From: Clostridia bacterium
Lineage (GTDB): Bacteria; Bacillota; Clostridia; Oscillospirales; Acutalibacteraceae
Assembly (NCBI GenBank): GCA_900771085.1
Contig: CAAGMR010000056.1
Coordinates: 1-39,162, forward strand
Length of the DNA: 39,162 bases
Direction of reading: 5' to 3'
Shown here: positions 15,987 through 23,778 of the stretch, piece after piece
How positions within the stretch are numbered: the first letter of the stretch is position 1
Layout of the letters: every line of letters starts with the position of its first letter
Notes under the pieces: generated by a model
Database searches by the model: none
What the model saw: the letters and a program-made list of their open reading frames with translations, nothing else
Told to the model about the DNA's origin: nothing
Position numbers and translations under genes: made by a program

Positions 15987-17594
15987 TTACTGTTTGTCTC
16001 TATGCTTGATTGCAGCATCAACAAGACCCTTGAAAAGTGGATGAGCCTTGTTTGGACGGCTCTTGAATTCCGGATGATACTGAACACCAACATAGAAGTC
16101 ATTTCCCGGAACTTCAACAGTTTCAACGATTGTATCGTCAGGTGACTTACCTGAAATAACGAGACCGTTCTGTGTGAGAATGTCTCTGTAGTCGTTGTTG
16201 AACTCGTAACGGTGTCTGTGTCTTTCCTCAATGAGGTCTGTGCCATAGCACTTTTCCATCATTGTGCCAGGAACGATAGCACAAGGATAAGCGCCAAGTC
16301 TGAGTGTGCCGCCCTTATGAATCTCAGCATACTGATCAGGCATGAAGTCGATAACCTTGTTCTGTGAATACTCATCAAATTCGCCTGAGTTTGCATCTTT
16401 AAGACCGCATACAACGCGAGCAAATTCAATTACTGCAATCTGCATGCCGAGGCAGATGCCAAGGTATGGAACATTGTTTTCACGGCAATATGTTGCTGTT
16501 GCAATCTTACCTTCTACACCACGGTTACCAAAGCCGCCCGGTACGATGATACCGTCGCAAACGCCAAGTAACTCGGCAGCATTTTCAGAAGTGATTGTTT
16601 CAGAGTCAATCCATTCGAGATTTACTCTTGCACCACAGTCATAACCTGCATGACGCGCAGCCTCTGCAACTGAGAGATAAGCATCATGAAGCTGAACGTA
16701 CTTACCTACAATACCGATGGTAACGTCCTTGTTCATGTTGTAAATCTTGTTAACCATTGCTTCCCAGCTTGCAAGATCAAGTGTGCGAGGCTCAAGCTGG
16801 AGTTCCTTACAAACCTTAAGTGAGAAGTCGTTCTTTTCGAGCATCATAGGTGCTTCGTAAAGAACAGGAATGGTCATGTTTTCAATAACGTTCTCCGGTT
16901 TAACATTGCAGAAAAGAGCAATCTTCTTGAAGATAGATGGTTCAAGAGGTTCATCGCAACGAAGAACGAGCATATCAGGGTGGATACCCATACCCTGGAG
17001 TTCTTTAACGGAATGCTGTGTTGGTTTTGTTTTATGTTCATCTGAACCGCTGAGGAAAGGTACGAGGGTTACATGGATGAAGAGAGAGTTTTCAGGGCCA
17101 ACCTCGTGGCCTACCTGACGAATTGCCTCAAGGAATGGCTGTGATTCGATATCACCTGTTGTACCGCCGATTTCAGTGATTACAACATCGGCATTGGTCT
17201 TCTGACCAACAGCATAGATGAAGTCTTTGATTTCATTTGTGATATGAGGAATTACCTGTACTGTCTGTCCAAGGTATTCGCCACGTCTTTCCTTGTTAAG
17301 TACATTCCAGTAAACCTTACCTGTTGTAAGGTTGGAGTATTTGTTCAAGTTCTCGTCAATGAAACGCTCATAGTGACCAAGGTCAAGGTCAGTTTCAGCA
17401 CCGTCTTCAGTAACATATACTTCACCATGCTGATAAGGGCTCATTGTGCCCGGGTCAACGTTAACATATGGGTCGAGTTTCTGAGCTGCCACCTTATAGC
17501 CGCGAGCCTTGAGCAGTCGACCGAGAGAAGCTGCAGTTATACCCTTACCAAGACCGGATACAACACCGCCTGTAACAAAAATGTACTTAGTCAT
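15987..17594 (-). CDS. pyrG: CTP synthase
   Basis: PyrG converts UTP to CTP with ATP and glutamine-derived ammonia. The 535-residue length is typical. The N-terminal synthetase domain starts MTKYIFVTGGVVSGLGKGITAASLG (P-loop-like) and has the LDPYVNVDPGTMSPYQHGEVYVT block. The C-terminal class-I glutaminase has PGGFGNRG, the nucleophile motif YLGICLGMQ and the VQYHPEF His/Glu. GGAGG lies before the ATG. It has its own promoter and a terminator-like hairpin in its short leader, which is the place where pyrG of Gram-positive bacteria is commonly attenuated in response to CTP. Confidence 0.97.
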   Translation of the reverse strand: MTKYIFVTGGVVSGLGKGITAASLGRLLKARGYKVAAQKLDPYVNVDPGTMSPYQHGEVYVTEDGAETDLDLGHYERFIDENLNKYSNLTTGKVYWNVLNKERRGEYLGQTVQVIPHITNEIKDFIYAVGQKTNADVVITEIGGTTGDIESQPFLEAIRQVGHEVGPENSLFIHVTLVPFLSGSDEHKTKPTQHSVKELQGMGIHPDMLVLRCDEPLEPSIFKKIALFCNVKPENVIENMTIPVLYEAPMMLEKNDFSLKVCKELQLEPRTLDLASWEAMVNKIYNMNKDVTIGIVGKYVQLHDAYLSVAEAARHAGYDCGARVNLEWIDSETITSENAAELLGVCDGIIVPGGFGNRGVEGKIATATYCRENNVPYLGICLGMQIAVIEFARVVCGLKDANSGEFDEYSQNKVIDFMPDQYAEIHKGGTLRLGAYPCAIVPGTMMEKCYGTDLIEERHRHRYEFNNDYRDILTQNGLVISGKSPDDTIVETVEVPGNDFYVGVQYHPEFKSRPNKAHPLFKGLVDAAIKHRDKQ

Positions 17595-17620
17595 TCAAAA
17601 AAACCTCCGTAAACAAAACC

Positions 17621-17668
17621 AAAAAAAGAAAAATTGCCCAATAGGTAGTAGTTTCTATTTGGACAATT
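17621..17668 (-). promoter_or_regulatory. Attenuator-like terminator in the pyrG leader
   Basis: AATTGTCCAAATAG and CTATTGGGCAATT pair across a 10-nt loop, followed on the minus strand by TTTTCTTTTTTT. The hairpin begins only about 11 nt after the predicted transcription start and ends before the pyrG ribosome binding site. Confidence 0.7.
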
Positions 17669-17685
17669 AACAAAATACGGCATTA

Positions 17686-17714
17686 AGTATAAAACAGAAA
17701 TCCACTTTTTTCAA
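17686..17714 (-). promoter_or_regulatory. pyrG promoter
   Basis: TTGAAA at 17709-17714, 17 bp and TATACT at 17686-17691 on the minus strand. The predicted start region reads TAATGCCG, so a start at G is followed by two C residues. Confidence 0.75.
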
Positions 17715-17730
17715 TAGAATTGGCACTAAT

Positions 17731-18426
17731 TTACTGTGTGTTTTTTTCCATTTTCAGAAGTCCGAGTTTTTGCATCACAACAGCGCATAAAAGTGAGACT
17801 GCAACGCAGATAAACATGCCGTTTGAAACCTTGAGCGATGGTACAGCAAGATAAAGAATTACCATAGTTGCAAAAGGTATCTCCCAGAGTCTTGGATGCC
17901 TTACATAATACGGCAGAGCTATCGCTCCGAATATTGCAGGAAGCACCTGCTTGAATGCCGGATAAAATACGCCGTTCGGATCTGTCATATGAGGAATCAG
18001 CGGAGACAGCGCAATACAGAAAACAGCAATAATAAGAGTTGTCACAATTGAAGATACTGTTGCCGCTATTGTAGCCACTACTTCTCCCTCATCCGAATGA
18101 ATATCGACATCTGCTGATTCCACTGCAGCAGATACGCAAGGGAACTTCAGATTAGCCATATTTCCGGTCAGAAAAGAAACATATGTTGCCGAAGGTCCGA
18201 TAAGGGTCGTATACATGATATCTTCCCCTATTCCTCCTATACCTGATACCGCGTACATCACAAGTGCGGAGCCGAAGGCACCCGCCGTTGGCCATTCGTG
18301 GAGATGTATGCTTATTAACAAAGGTATAAGCATAAATACCGCTATGGCCGCAAATGACCATATGCGACCATAGGTATGTGTGCGGTCGTTATAGTGTTTA
18401 TCTATTCCGGTTACTTTCTCATTCAT
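17731..18426 (-). CDS. Conserved multi-pass membrane protein, second of a pair
   Basis: The protein is 231 residues from the ATG at 18426, which has GGAGG 9-10 nt upstream and lies 1 bp after the stop of the preceding gene. About seven hydrophobic segments are seen. Distinct stretches include SGIGGIGEDIMYTTLIGPSATY and FLTGNMANLKFPCVSAA between helices, which look like re-entrant loops of a transporter. I do not recognise the family with confidence. Tight coupling with the upstream membrane protein suggests a two-subunit transporter, but the substrate is unknown. It ends just before the pyrG promoter. Confidence 0.7.
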   Translation of the reverse strand: MNEKVTGIDKHYNDRTHTYGRIWSFAAIAVFMLIPLLISIHLHEWPTAGAFGSALVMYAVSGIGGIGEDIMYTTLIGPSATYVSFLTGNMANLKFPCVSAAVESADVDIHSDEGEVVATIAATVSSIVTTLIIAVFCIALSPLIPHMTDPNGVFYPAFKQVLPAIFGAIALPYYVRHPRLWEIPFATMVILYLAVPSLKVSNGMFICVAVSLLCAVVMQKLGLLKMEKNTQ

Positions 18427-18427
18427 T

Positions 18428-19198
18428 TCAATACCTCCATTCCATTGTTGCAATATCTGAAGGCAGAACCTGTCCAAGAACCATTACCACTATTAAAGCG
18501 GTAAACATTGCAATAGGCATTGAAAGAGATTCCAGCCAATGATTCGGATGTTTTTTTGTTATTTTCATAAGCAGGAACATTGTTCCCATGGAAATGGCAA
18601 GCGCAGTGACTGACATAATGCCTGCTCCATCTCCAAGGACTGCTTTGTCACCTACTCCGGTGATAGCCTGCGCAGTAAACGCTGTCATCATACCAATGAA
18701 GGCTGCACCTGTAAGCGCACTCGTCAGCCCATTATTCTTCGAAGCAACTTTACTGACGCTCGTCTGAATCTTTTTGGTTGCAAATGGAACAAAGAGCAAA
18801 GGCATAATGCATCCGGTCGTCATAACCCATGCAGCGGTTGCAAACGCTTTCGGATCAGTAACCTCAACCGACAGACCGCTCTTAATGCCAACCGATTCCA
18901 GAGCCGTTATTGCAAAAGGTACTTCATAGCTCACCGAACCAATTACGGAAAGTCTTATCCATGGCAGCACAATTCCAAGCGCACCGGAAAGAAGTACTAT
19001 TGTCATTACTATTGCAAGAGAAGCAGGAATGCTGAACATTGCAGACTGCAGAGCAACTCCCCTCAAAGTGGAAGCAGACATACCTATCTGCTTACCTCTC
19101 CGCCATGCACGAATCAAAAAAAAGAATGAATCTGCCAAAACAAAAATCATTATCCCAAATGCAATCAGATACATAAAGGTATCAGTTTTAAAATCCAT
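18428..19198 (-). CDS. Multi-pass membrane protein, possibly DUF5058 family, first of a pair
   Basis: The 256-residue protein has about seven helices, beginning with an N-out helix FMYLIAFGIMIFVLADSFFFLIRAW and then MSASTLRGVALQSAMFSIPASLAIV. It resembles what I recall as DUF5058 proteins of Bacillota, which stand next to a second membrane gene of the type found downstream; this label is tentative. AGGAGGGG lies 5 nt before the ATG, and a TTGACA/TAGAAT promoter lies 22-49 bp upstream. The two genes are probably subunits of one transporter. Confidence 0.65.
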   Translation of the reverse strand: MDFKTDTFMYLIAFGIMIFVLADSFFFLIRAWRRGKQIGMSASTLRGVALQSAMFSIPASLAIVMTIVLLSGALGIVLPWIRLSVIGSVSYEVPFAITALESVGIKSGLSVEVTDPKAFATAAWVMTTGCIMPLLFVPFATKKIQTSVSKVASKNNGLTSALTGAAFIGMMTAFTAQAITGVGDKAVLGDGAGIMSVTALAISMGTMFLLMKITKKHPNHWLESLSMPIAMFTALIVVMVLGQVLPSDIATMEWRY

Positions 19199-19219
19199 AA
19201 CATCCCCTCCTATCTTTCA

Positions 19220-19247
19220 ATTCTATAGTGATAAATACTTATGTCAA
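19220..19247 (-). promoter_or_regulatory. Promoter of the two-gene membrane operon
   Basis: TTGACA at 19242-19247, 16 bp and TAGAAT at 19220-19225 on the minus strand, close in front of the AGGAGGGG ribosome binding site. Confidence 0.65.
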
Positions 19248-19311
19248 ATTATCAATAAATGAACAAAGATTAATGATACTCACAACTTTTGCCAAAATAT
19301 GAAAAATTGTA

Positions 19312-19340
19312 TTGATTTGATTTTCATTTACTGATATAAT
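19312..19340 (+). promoter_or_regulatory. gdhA promoter
   Basis: TTGATT at 19312-19317, 17 bp and TATAAT at 19335-19340. The predicted start near 19347 is 4 nt before the leader hairpin. Confidence 0.75.
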
Positions 19341-19350
19341 CGATGCAATT

Positions 19351-19412
19351 GAAGCGGCAATGGCGTCGTTCTTCCCTAGTGGAGTGCGCCCATTTTACCG
19401 CTTCTTTTTTTA
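19351..19412 (+). promoter_or_regulatory. Structured leader hairpin with U-tract before gdhA
   Basis: GAAGCGG (19351-19357) pairs with CCGCTTC (19398-19404). Inside, AATGGCG pairs with CGCCCATT with one bulge, and CTTCC with GGAG around a CTAG loop. A run of seven T follows at once. The element is longer and more structured than an ordinary terminator and lies between the promoter and the gene, so it looks like an attenuator or small riboswitch-like element. I do not recognise it as a known class. Confidence 0.6.
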
Positions 19413-19446
19413 TTTTTATGCAAATTATGGAATGGAGTTATTAATC

Positions 19447-20787
19447 ATGAAAAACGAACATCTTAAAGAAGTATTTGAAATCGTAAAAAAGAGAGACGGC
19501 GGCCAGCCGGAATTCATCCAGGCTGTACAGGAAGTATTTGAATCTCTTGACGTTGTTGCTGAACAGCGCCCTGACCTCATCGAAGCCGGTGTATTCACTC
19601 GCATCGTTGAGCCTGAAAGACAGATCTGCTTCCGCGTTCCTTGGGTTGATGACCAGGGCGTAGTTCGCGTTAACCGTGGTTACAGAGTACAGTTCAACTC
19701 TGCTATCGGTCCTTACAAGGGAGGTCTTCGTCTCCATCCATCAGTATACATCGGCGTAATCAAGTTCCTTGGTTTCGAGCAGATTTTCAAGAACTCACTC
19801 ACAGGTCTCCCTATGGGCGGCGGTAAAGGTGGTTGTGACTTCGACCCTAAGGGCAAGTCAGACGGAGAAATCATGAGATTCTGCCAGAGCTTCATGACAG
19901 AGCTCTACAGACACATGGGTCCTTACTGCGACGTTCCTGCAGGTGATATCGGTACAGGCGCTCGTGAAATCGGTTACATGTTCGGTCAGTACAAGAAGAT
20001 CCGCAACGAGTTCTCAGGCGTACTTACAGGTAAGGGACTTTCATTCGGTGGTTCTCTTGCTCGTACAGAGGCTACAGGTTATGGTCTCTGCTACTTCACA
20101 GAAGAAATGCTCAAGGCTAACGGCCACAGCTTCAACGGCAAGACAGTAGCAATCTCCGGTTCAGGTAACGTTGCTATCTATGCTTGTGAAAAGGCTACTC
20201 AGCTCGGCGCTAAGGTTGTAACACTTTCTGACTCTAACGGTTACATCTATGACAAGAACGGTATTGACCTTGAGCTTGTTAAGCAGCTTAAGGAAGTTGA
20301 AAGAAAGAGAATTAAGGAATATGTAACAGTTCATCCTGAAGCTGAATATCATGAAGGCTGCAGAGACGTATGGACAGTTCCTTGCGACATCGCTCTTCCT
20401 TGCGCTACTCAGAATGAAATCAACAAGGAATCTGCTGAAATCCTTGCTAAGAACGGCTGCATCTGCGTATCTGAAGGTGCTAACATGCCATCTACTCCTG
20501 AAGCTATCGAAGTTTACTTCGCAAATAAAATGTTCTATGGCCCTGCAAAGGCTGCAAATGCAGGTGGTGTTGCTACTTCCGGTCTTGAAATGTCACAGAA
20601 CTCTATGAGATATAACTGGACATTTGAGGAAGTTGATGCTAGACTTCAAGATATTATGATTAATATCTTCAAAGCTTGCGACGACGCTGCTAAGGAATAT
20701 GGTCTTGACGGTAACTACATGGCTGGTGCTAACATTGCCGGCTTCATGAAGGTCGCTGAAGCTATGAAGGCTCAGGGATGTGTATAA
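19447..20787 (+). CDS. gdhA: NADP-type glutamate dehydrogenase
   Basis: The enzyme aminates 2-oxoglutarate to glutamate. The protein is 446 residues from the ATG at 19447, the usual length; GGAG at 19434-19437 supports it. An in-frame extension back to 19360 runs through the leader hairpin and was rejected. Motifs are YKGGLRLHPSV and PMGGGKGGCDFDPKGKS with catalytic Lys, VPAGDIGTGAREIGYMFGQYKK with catalytic Asp, and the Rossmann motif SGSGNVAIYACEK. It is cotranscribed with asnA 5 bp downstream, so the two genes form an ammonium-assimilation unit. Confidence 0.96.
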   Translation: MKNEHLKEVFEIVKKRDGGQPEFIQAVQEVFESLDVVAEQRPDLIEAGVFTRIVEPERQICFRVPWVDDQGVVRVNRGYRVQFNSAIGPYKGGLRLHPSVYIGVIKFLGFEQIFKNSLTGLPMGGGKGGCDFDPKGKSDGEIMRFCQSFMTELYRHMGPYCDVPAGDIGTGAREIGYMFGQYKKIRNEFSGVLTGKGLSFGGSLARTEATGYGLCYFTEEMLKANGHSFNGKTVAISGSGNVAIYACEKATQLGAKVVTLSDSNGYIYDKNGIDLELVKQLKEVERKRIKEYVTVHPEAEYHEGCRDVWTVPCDIALPCATQNEINKESAEILAKNGCICVSEGANMPSTPEAIEVYFANKMFYGPAKAANAGGVATSGLEMSQNSMRYNWTFEEVDARLQDIMINIFKACDDAAKEYGLDGNYMAGANIAGFMKVAEAMKAQGCV

Positions 20788-20792
20788 TTTAA

Positions 20793-21800
20793 ATGGAAGG
20801 TTTAATCTTACCAGAATCTTACAAACCGGCTCTCTCTATCAGAGAGACACAGAAAGCAGTAACCTTTACCAAGGATATTGCTGTAAAAAAAATTACTGAG
20901 GCTCTTGGGATCACTATGATCCCATCGCCTGTTATAGTTACACAGGCATCCGGCGTTAACGATGACCTCAATGGTGTTGAAAGAAAAGTTCATTTCACCA
21001 TGGCTAACGTTGACGGCACCGGCGAAGTTGTTCAGTCACTTGCAAAGTGGAAAAGAATGGCTCTCGGTGTTTATGGCTATGAACCGGGTGAAGGCATTGT
21101 AACAAACATGTCTGCAATCAGACGCGATGACAGTTGTGATACCTTACACTCCATTTACGTTGACCAGTGGGACTGGGAAAAAGCTATCAACAGAGAAGAC
21201 AGAACAGTAGACTATCTCAAGGATACTGTAAGAAAGATTGTTGGTGCTCTTGCTGACGTAAAGGATGCTGTAAATGCAGAATATCCTGTACTTAAGAACA
21301 CCATCAACAGAGATGTTCACTTCATCACAACACAGGAACTTGAAGACCTCTACCCTTCTCTTGATGCAAAAGAAAGAGAAAATGCAATCACCAAAGAATA
21401 CGGTACTGTATTTGTAATGCAGATCGGTGATATTCTTAAGAGCGGTAAAAAGCACGACGGCAGAGCTCCTGACTATGACGACTGGAAACTTAATGGTGAC
21501 ATTCTTCTCTGGAACGAAGTTCTTAATTGTGCAGAAGAAGTATCATCTATGGGTATTCGTGTAGATGAGTTCTCCCTTCCTGAACAGCTCAAGAAGGCAC
21601 ATGCAGAAGAACGTATCAATCTTCCATTCCACCAGGGAATTATGACCGGCAAGTATCCGCTCTCCATCGGCGGCGGCATCGGCCAGTCAAGAGTATGTAT
21701 GTTCATGCTTGAAAAAGCTCATATCGGTGAGGTTTCAGTTTCTATCTGGCCTGACGAAATGGCAGAAAAGTGCAAAGCTCACGGCATTGCACTCCTTTAA
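20793..21800 (+). CDS. asnA: Aspartate--ammonia ligase (asparagine synthetase A)
   Basis: AsnA makes asparagine from aspartate, ammonia and ATP. The 335-residue length and the blocks LAKWKRMAL, GEGIVTNMSAIR, LHSIYVDQWDWE, RAPDYDDW, LNGDILLWN, SSMGIRVD and SIGGGIGQSR are those of the class-II aaRS-like AsnA family. It starts 5 bp after gdhA and only a weak AGGGATG precedes it, so translation is probably coupled. A strong terminator follows. Both enzymes of this operon use free ammonium, which fits an ammonia-rich anaerobic habitat such as a gut or rumen; that habitat is inference. Confidence 0.96.
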   Translation: MEGLILPESYKPALSIRETQKAVTFTKDIAVKKITEALGITMIPSPVIVTQASGVNDDLNGVERKVHFTMANVDGTGEVVQSLAKWKRMALGVYGYEPGEGIVTNMSAIRRDDSCDTLHSIYVDQWDWEKAINREDRTVDYLKDTVRKIVGALADVKDAVNAEYPVLKNTINRDVHFITTQELEDLYPSLDAKERENAITKEYGTVFVMQIGDILKSGKKHDGRAPDYDDWKLNGDILLWNEVLNCAEEVSSMGIRVDEFSLPEQLKKAHAEERINLPFHQGIMTGKYPLSIGGGIGQSRVCMFMLEKAHIGEVSVSIWPDEMAEKCKAHGIALL

Positions 21801-21807
21801 AAAACAA

Positions 21808-21846
21808 AAAGGCTTCAGCTCATTGAGCTGAAGCCTTTATTTTTTA
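21808..21846. terminator. Bidirectional terminator, asnA / TetR
   Basis: AAAGGCTTCAGCTCA and TGAGCTGAAGCCTTT form an almost loopless 13-15 bp stem with A and T runs on the two sides, between convergent genes. Confidence 0.9.
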
Positions 21847-22422
21847 TAATGCTTCGATTATTCCCTTTAAAGAGTTTTCAATTGTGAATGTGAACTGGTC
21901 GATAAGGAAAGCTCTTTCTTTTTCCGAAAGTTTTTTCATAGACTTGATGTATTGGATGGTTACACCCAGGATTGCTGAAGAAAAGAACTTTTCAAGGAAA
22001 TGCTTAACATCGTCGGGAATGGTCTTGTTATACTTATGTTCGCTCTGAGTAATGTAGACATTGCCCATCTTTTCAAGAGACTTTTCAAAAACAGATGACA
22101 AATCGTCTGAACCAACTGAATTGATAAGAGATACACAGGCATCTCTTTCGCGTTCAACCTCGTCAATAATCATTGTAACAAGAGTTGTAAGATCGGTTTC
22201 GTTGTCAATCCTCTCATTGATGCGTTCAGCATCGCACTCAACAATCCATCTGAGAAGAGCATTTTTGTCTTCAAAGTGATAGTAAAATGTCTTTCTGTTA
22301 AGTCCGCATTTTGAAACAATATCGCTGATTGTGATTTTATCATATTGCTTAGTCACCAGCGAATCTCTAAGAGACTGAGCCAGTGCCCTCTTAGTGAGAA
22401 GTGAAGCATTCTCGTAAGTCAC
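21844..22422 (-). CDS. TetR-family regulator
   Basis: The N-terminal helix-turn-helix reads KITISDIVSKCGLNRKTFYYHFEDKNAL, typical of TetR. The all-alpha C-terminus with FFSSAILGVTIQYI fits the DhaS-like TetR_C type. The start is uncertain: an ATG at 22431 is only 0-1 nt from AAAGG, while the GTG three codons later (22422) has ideal 9-nt spacing and is preferred here (192 residues; 195 from the ATG). An imperfect palindrome, AATCAAATCTTGATTTAATT at 22442-22461, lies just upstream and could be an autoregulatory operator. The lemA operon ends just upstream in the same direction. The target is unknown. Confidence 0.8.
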   Translation of the reverse strand: MTYENASLLTKRALAQSLRDSLVTKQYDKITISDIVSKCGLNRKTFYYHFEDKNALLRWIVECDAERINERIDNETDLTTLVTMIIDEVERERDACVSLINSVGSDDLSSVFEKSLEKMGNVYITQSEHKYNKTIPDDVKHFLEKFFSSAILGVTIQYIKSMKKLSEKERAFLIDQFTFTIENSLKGIIEAL

Positions 22423-22486
22423 AGAAATCATCCTTTCGTATAATCAAATCTTGATTTAATTATAATAAAAGAGTTACGAAAAAGCT

Positions 22487-22528
22487 ACCCACACACATAA
22501 CTTTTGTGGAAAAGTTACATATGTGGGT
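22487..22528 (-). terminator. Long hairpin after the acyltransferase gene
   Basis: Two 19-nt arms (ACCCACATATGTAACTTTT and its near complement, with three G-U wobbles) enclose a CCAC loop. On the minus strand the sequence AGCTTTTTC follows. It ends the lemA operon and lies in front of the TetR gene; the same stem also has TTTTTA on the plus-strand side. Confidence 0.78.
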
Positions 22529-22533
22529 GATTT

Positions 22534-23775
22534 TTAATAATATCGTCTTTCGCATTCAAGGCCAATGTACTTAAACATGGCCTCAAGTGAATCTTCAAGA
22601 GTTTCATCTGCCCAGTTGCTGCTTAAGTTCAGATGAAGACTGTCTCCCACTGTGATAATACCGCAGTTATAAGGAGAAATGTATCTTGGACTAAGAATAA
22701 CGTCCATACTCTCTATGTGTTCCTCTACCTCGGCCGGAAAAACGATCTTACCCATATTGGAAATAGTCATGCAGGTTTTACCGCCAAAGAACTTGTAAAA
22801 GCGTTGCGAAAGCTTGCGCTTGAAGTTTACCGTAAAACCAATAACCATGTTATCGGCAAGAACATTTCGGAACATGGCACTCTGAAGTCTCTCCTTCTCT
22901 AAAGAAAGATTCATCTGATATCTCAGTTTTTCAAGGAAAGATGTCGGTGTGTCATTGTCCTCTATCTTAAGTACAGGAGTCGCATAAAGAGAAAAGTTTC
23001 TGAGAGTTTTTTCCAGGAACAAAGGGCGTAAGTTTATAGGAATCATAATTGAAATGTCCCTATGCTTCTTTACACCGCTCTTCTTCTGATATTCATCTAC
23101 TGCAAAGAACATGAGACCTGACAGAAGTTCTGTAACAGAGCAGCCAAGCTGTTTGGAAACAGCTTTGACCTCAGCTGTATTGAAAGAGAATGTCGTTGAT
23201 TTGATTGGCACTCTTTCATATTTTTCAGGAAATGCAAAGAGTTTCCTTGGCTGTTTGAGTTTCTTTACACGCTTAAAACGCGCATGCTTTTTGAAGCAGT
23301 CGTCATAAAGAGAGTTTTCCGGAGCCGCAAACAGATCCTGAACATCCTGTCGTGTCGGAACATCCATGTCATATTTATAAAAAATATACTGACTTACGAG
23401 AGCCTTCAGAAACTGAACGGCACCTGTACCGTCTGTCAGCGAATGAAAAAACTCAACCGCTATGCAGTTATCCTTGTAGATAACCTGCATAGCGTATTTT
23501 TCTATGTCTTTGTAGGTTACAGATCTCAGCAGTTCCTTATCATCCGGCAAAACATCCGGAGCATCAAGGAGACTGACTATTTTAAATCTGGTTTTATCTG
23601 AAGAAATCCTTGCGCTGATAAGAGGATAAAGAATGCTGACCTTATCAAGCGCTTTCTGGAGAATTACAGGATTAACTTCTTCCTTCAGAGTAACGGAGAA
23701 TCTGAAGGTATTAATGTTTTCATCGCTCATCATATATGAGTGCATAACGGCTGTGTTATCGAGATATGCTTCCAT
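22534..23775 (-). CDS. Condensation-domain-like acyltransferase
   Basis: The 413-residue protein resembles the CoA-dependent acyltransferase / NRPS condensation superfamily (alcohol acetyltransferase or PapA-like). The catalytic motif HSLTDG (H-x3-D-G) is at residues 111-116, after NTFRFSVTLKEEVNPVILQKALDKV at the N-terminus. The second half has IMIPINLRPLF and FTVNFKR, with a possible core-bridging loop. It probably acylates an alcohol or lipid, but the substrate is unknown. It starts 3 bp after the stop of the DUF2207 gene, and its GGAGG ribosome binding site lies inside the glycine-rich 3' end of that gene, so the two are translationally linked. Confidence 0.78.
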   Translation of the reverse strand: MEAYLDNTAVMHSYMMSDENINTFRFSVTLKEEVNPVILQKALDKVSILYPLISARISSDKTRFKIVSLLDAPDVLPDDKELLRSVTYKDIEKYAMQVIYKDNCIAVEFFHSLTDGTGAVQFLKALVSQYIFYKYDMDVPTRQDVQDLFAAPENSLYDDCFKKHARFKRVKKLKQPRKLFAFPEKYERVPIKSTTFSFNTAEVKAVSKQLGCSVTELLSGLMFFAVDEYQKKSGVKKHRDISIMIPINLRPLFLEKTLRNFSLYATPVLKIEDNDTPTSFLEKLRYQMNLSLEKERLQSAMFRNVLADNMVIGFTVNFKRKLSQRFYKFFGGKTCMTISNMGKIVFPAEVEEHIESMDVILSPRYISPYNCGIITVGDSLHLNLSSNWADETLEDSLEAMFKYIGLECERRYY

Positions 23776-23778
23776 TTA

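Noticed and set aside
19351..19412. Known riboswitch class (preQ1, fluoride, ZTP, glutamine) before gdhA
   Set aside because: The conserved sequence blocks of these classes as I recall them are not present; only an irregular hairpin with a U-tract is supported.
19360..19446. In-frame N-terminal extension of GdhA
   Set aside because: It runs through the leader hairpin and U-tract, has no ribosome binding site, and would make GdhA 29 residues longer than its family; the ATG at 19447 has GGAG at the right distance.
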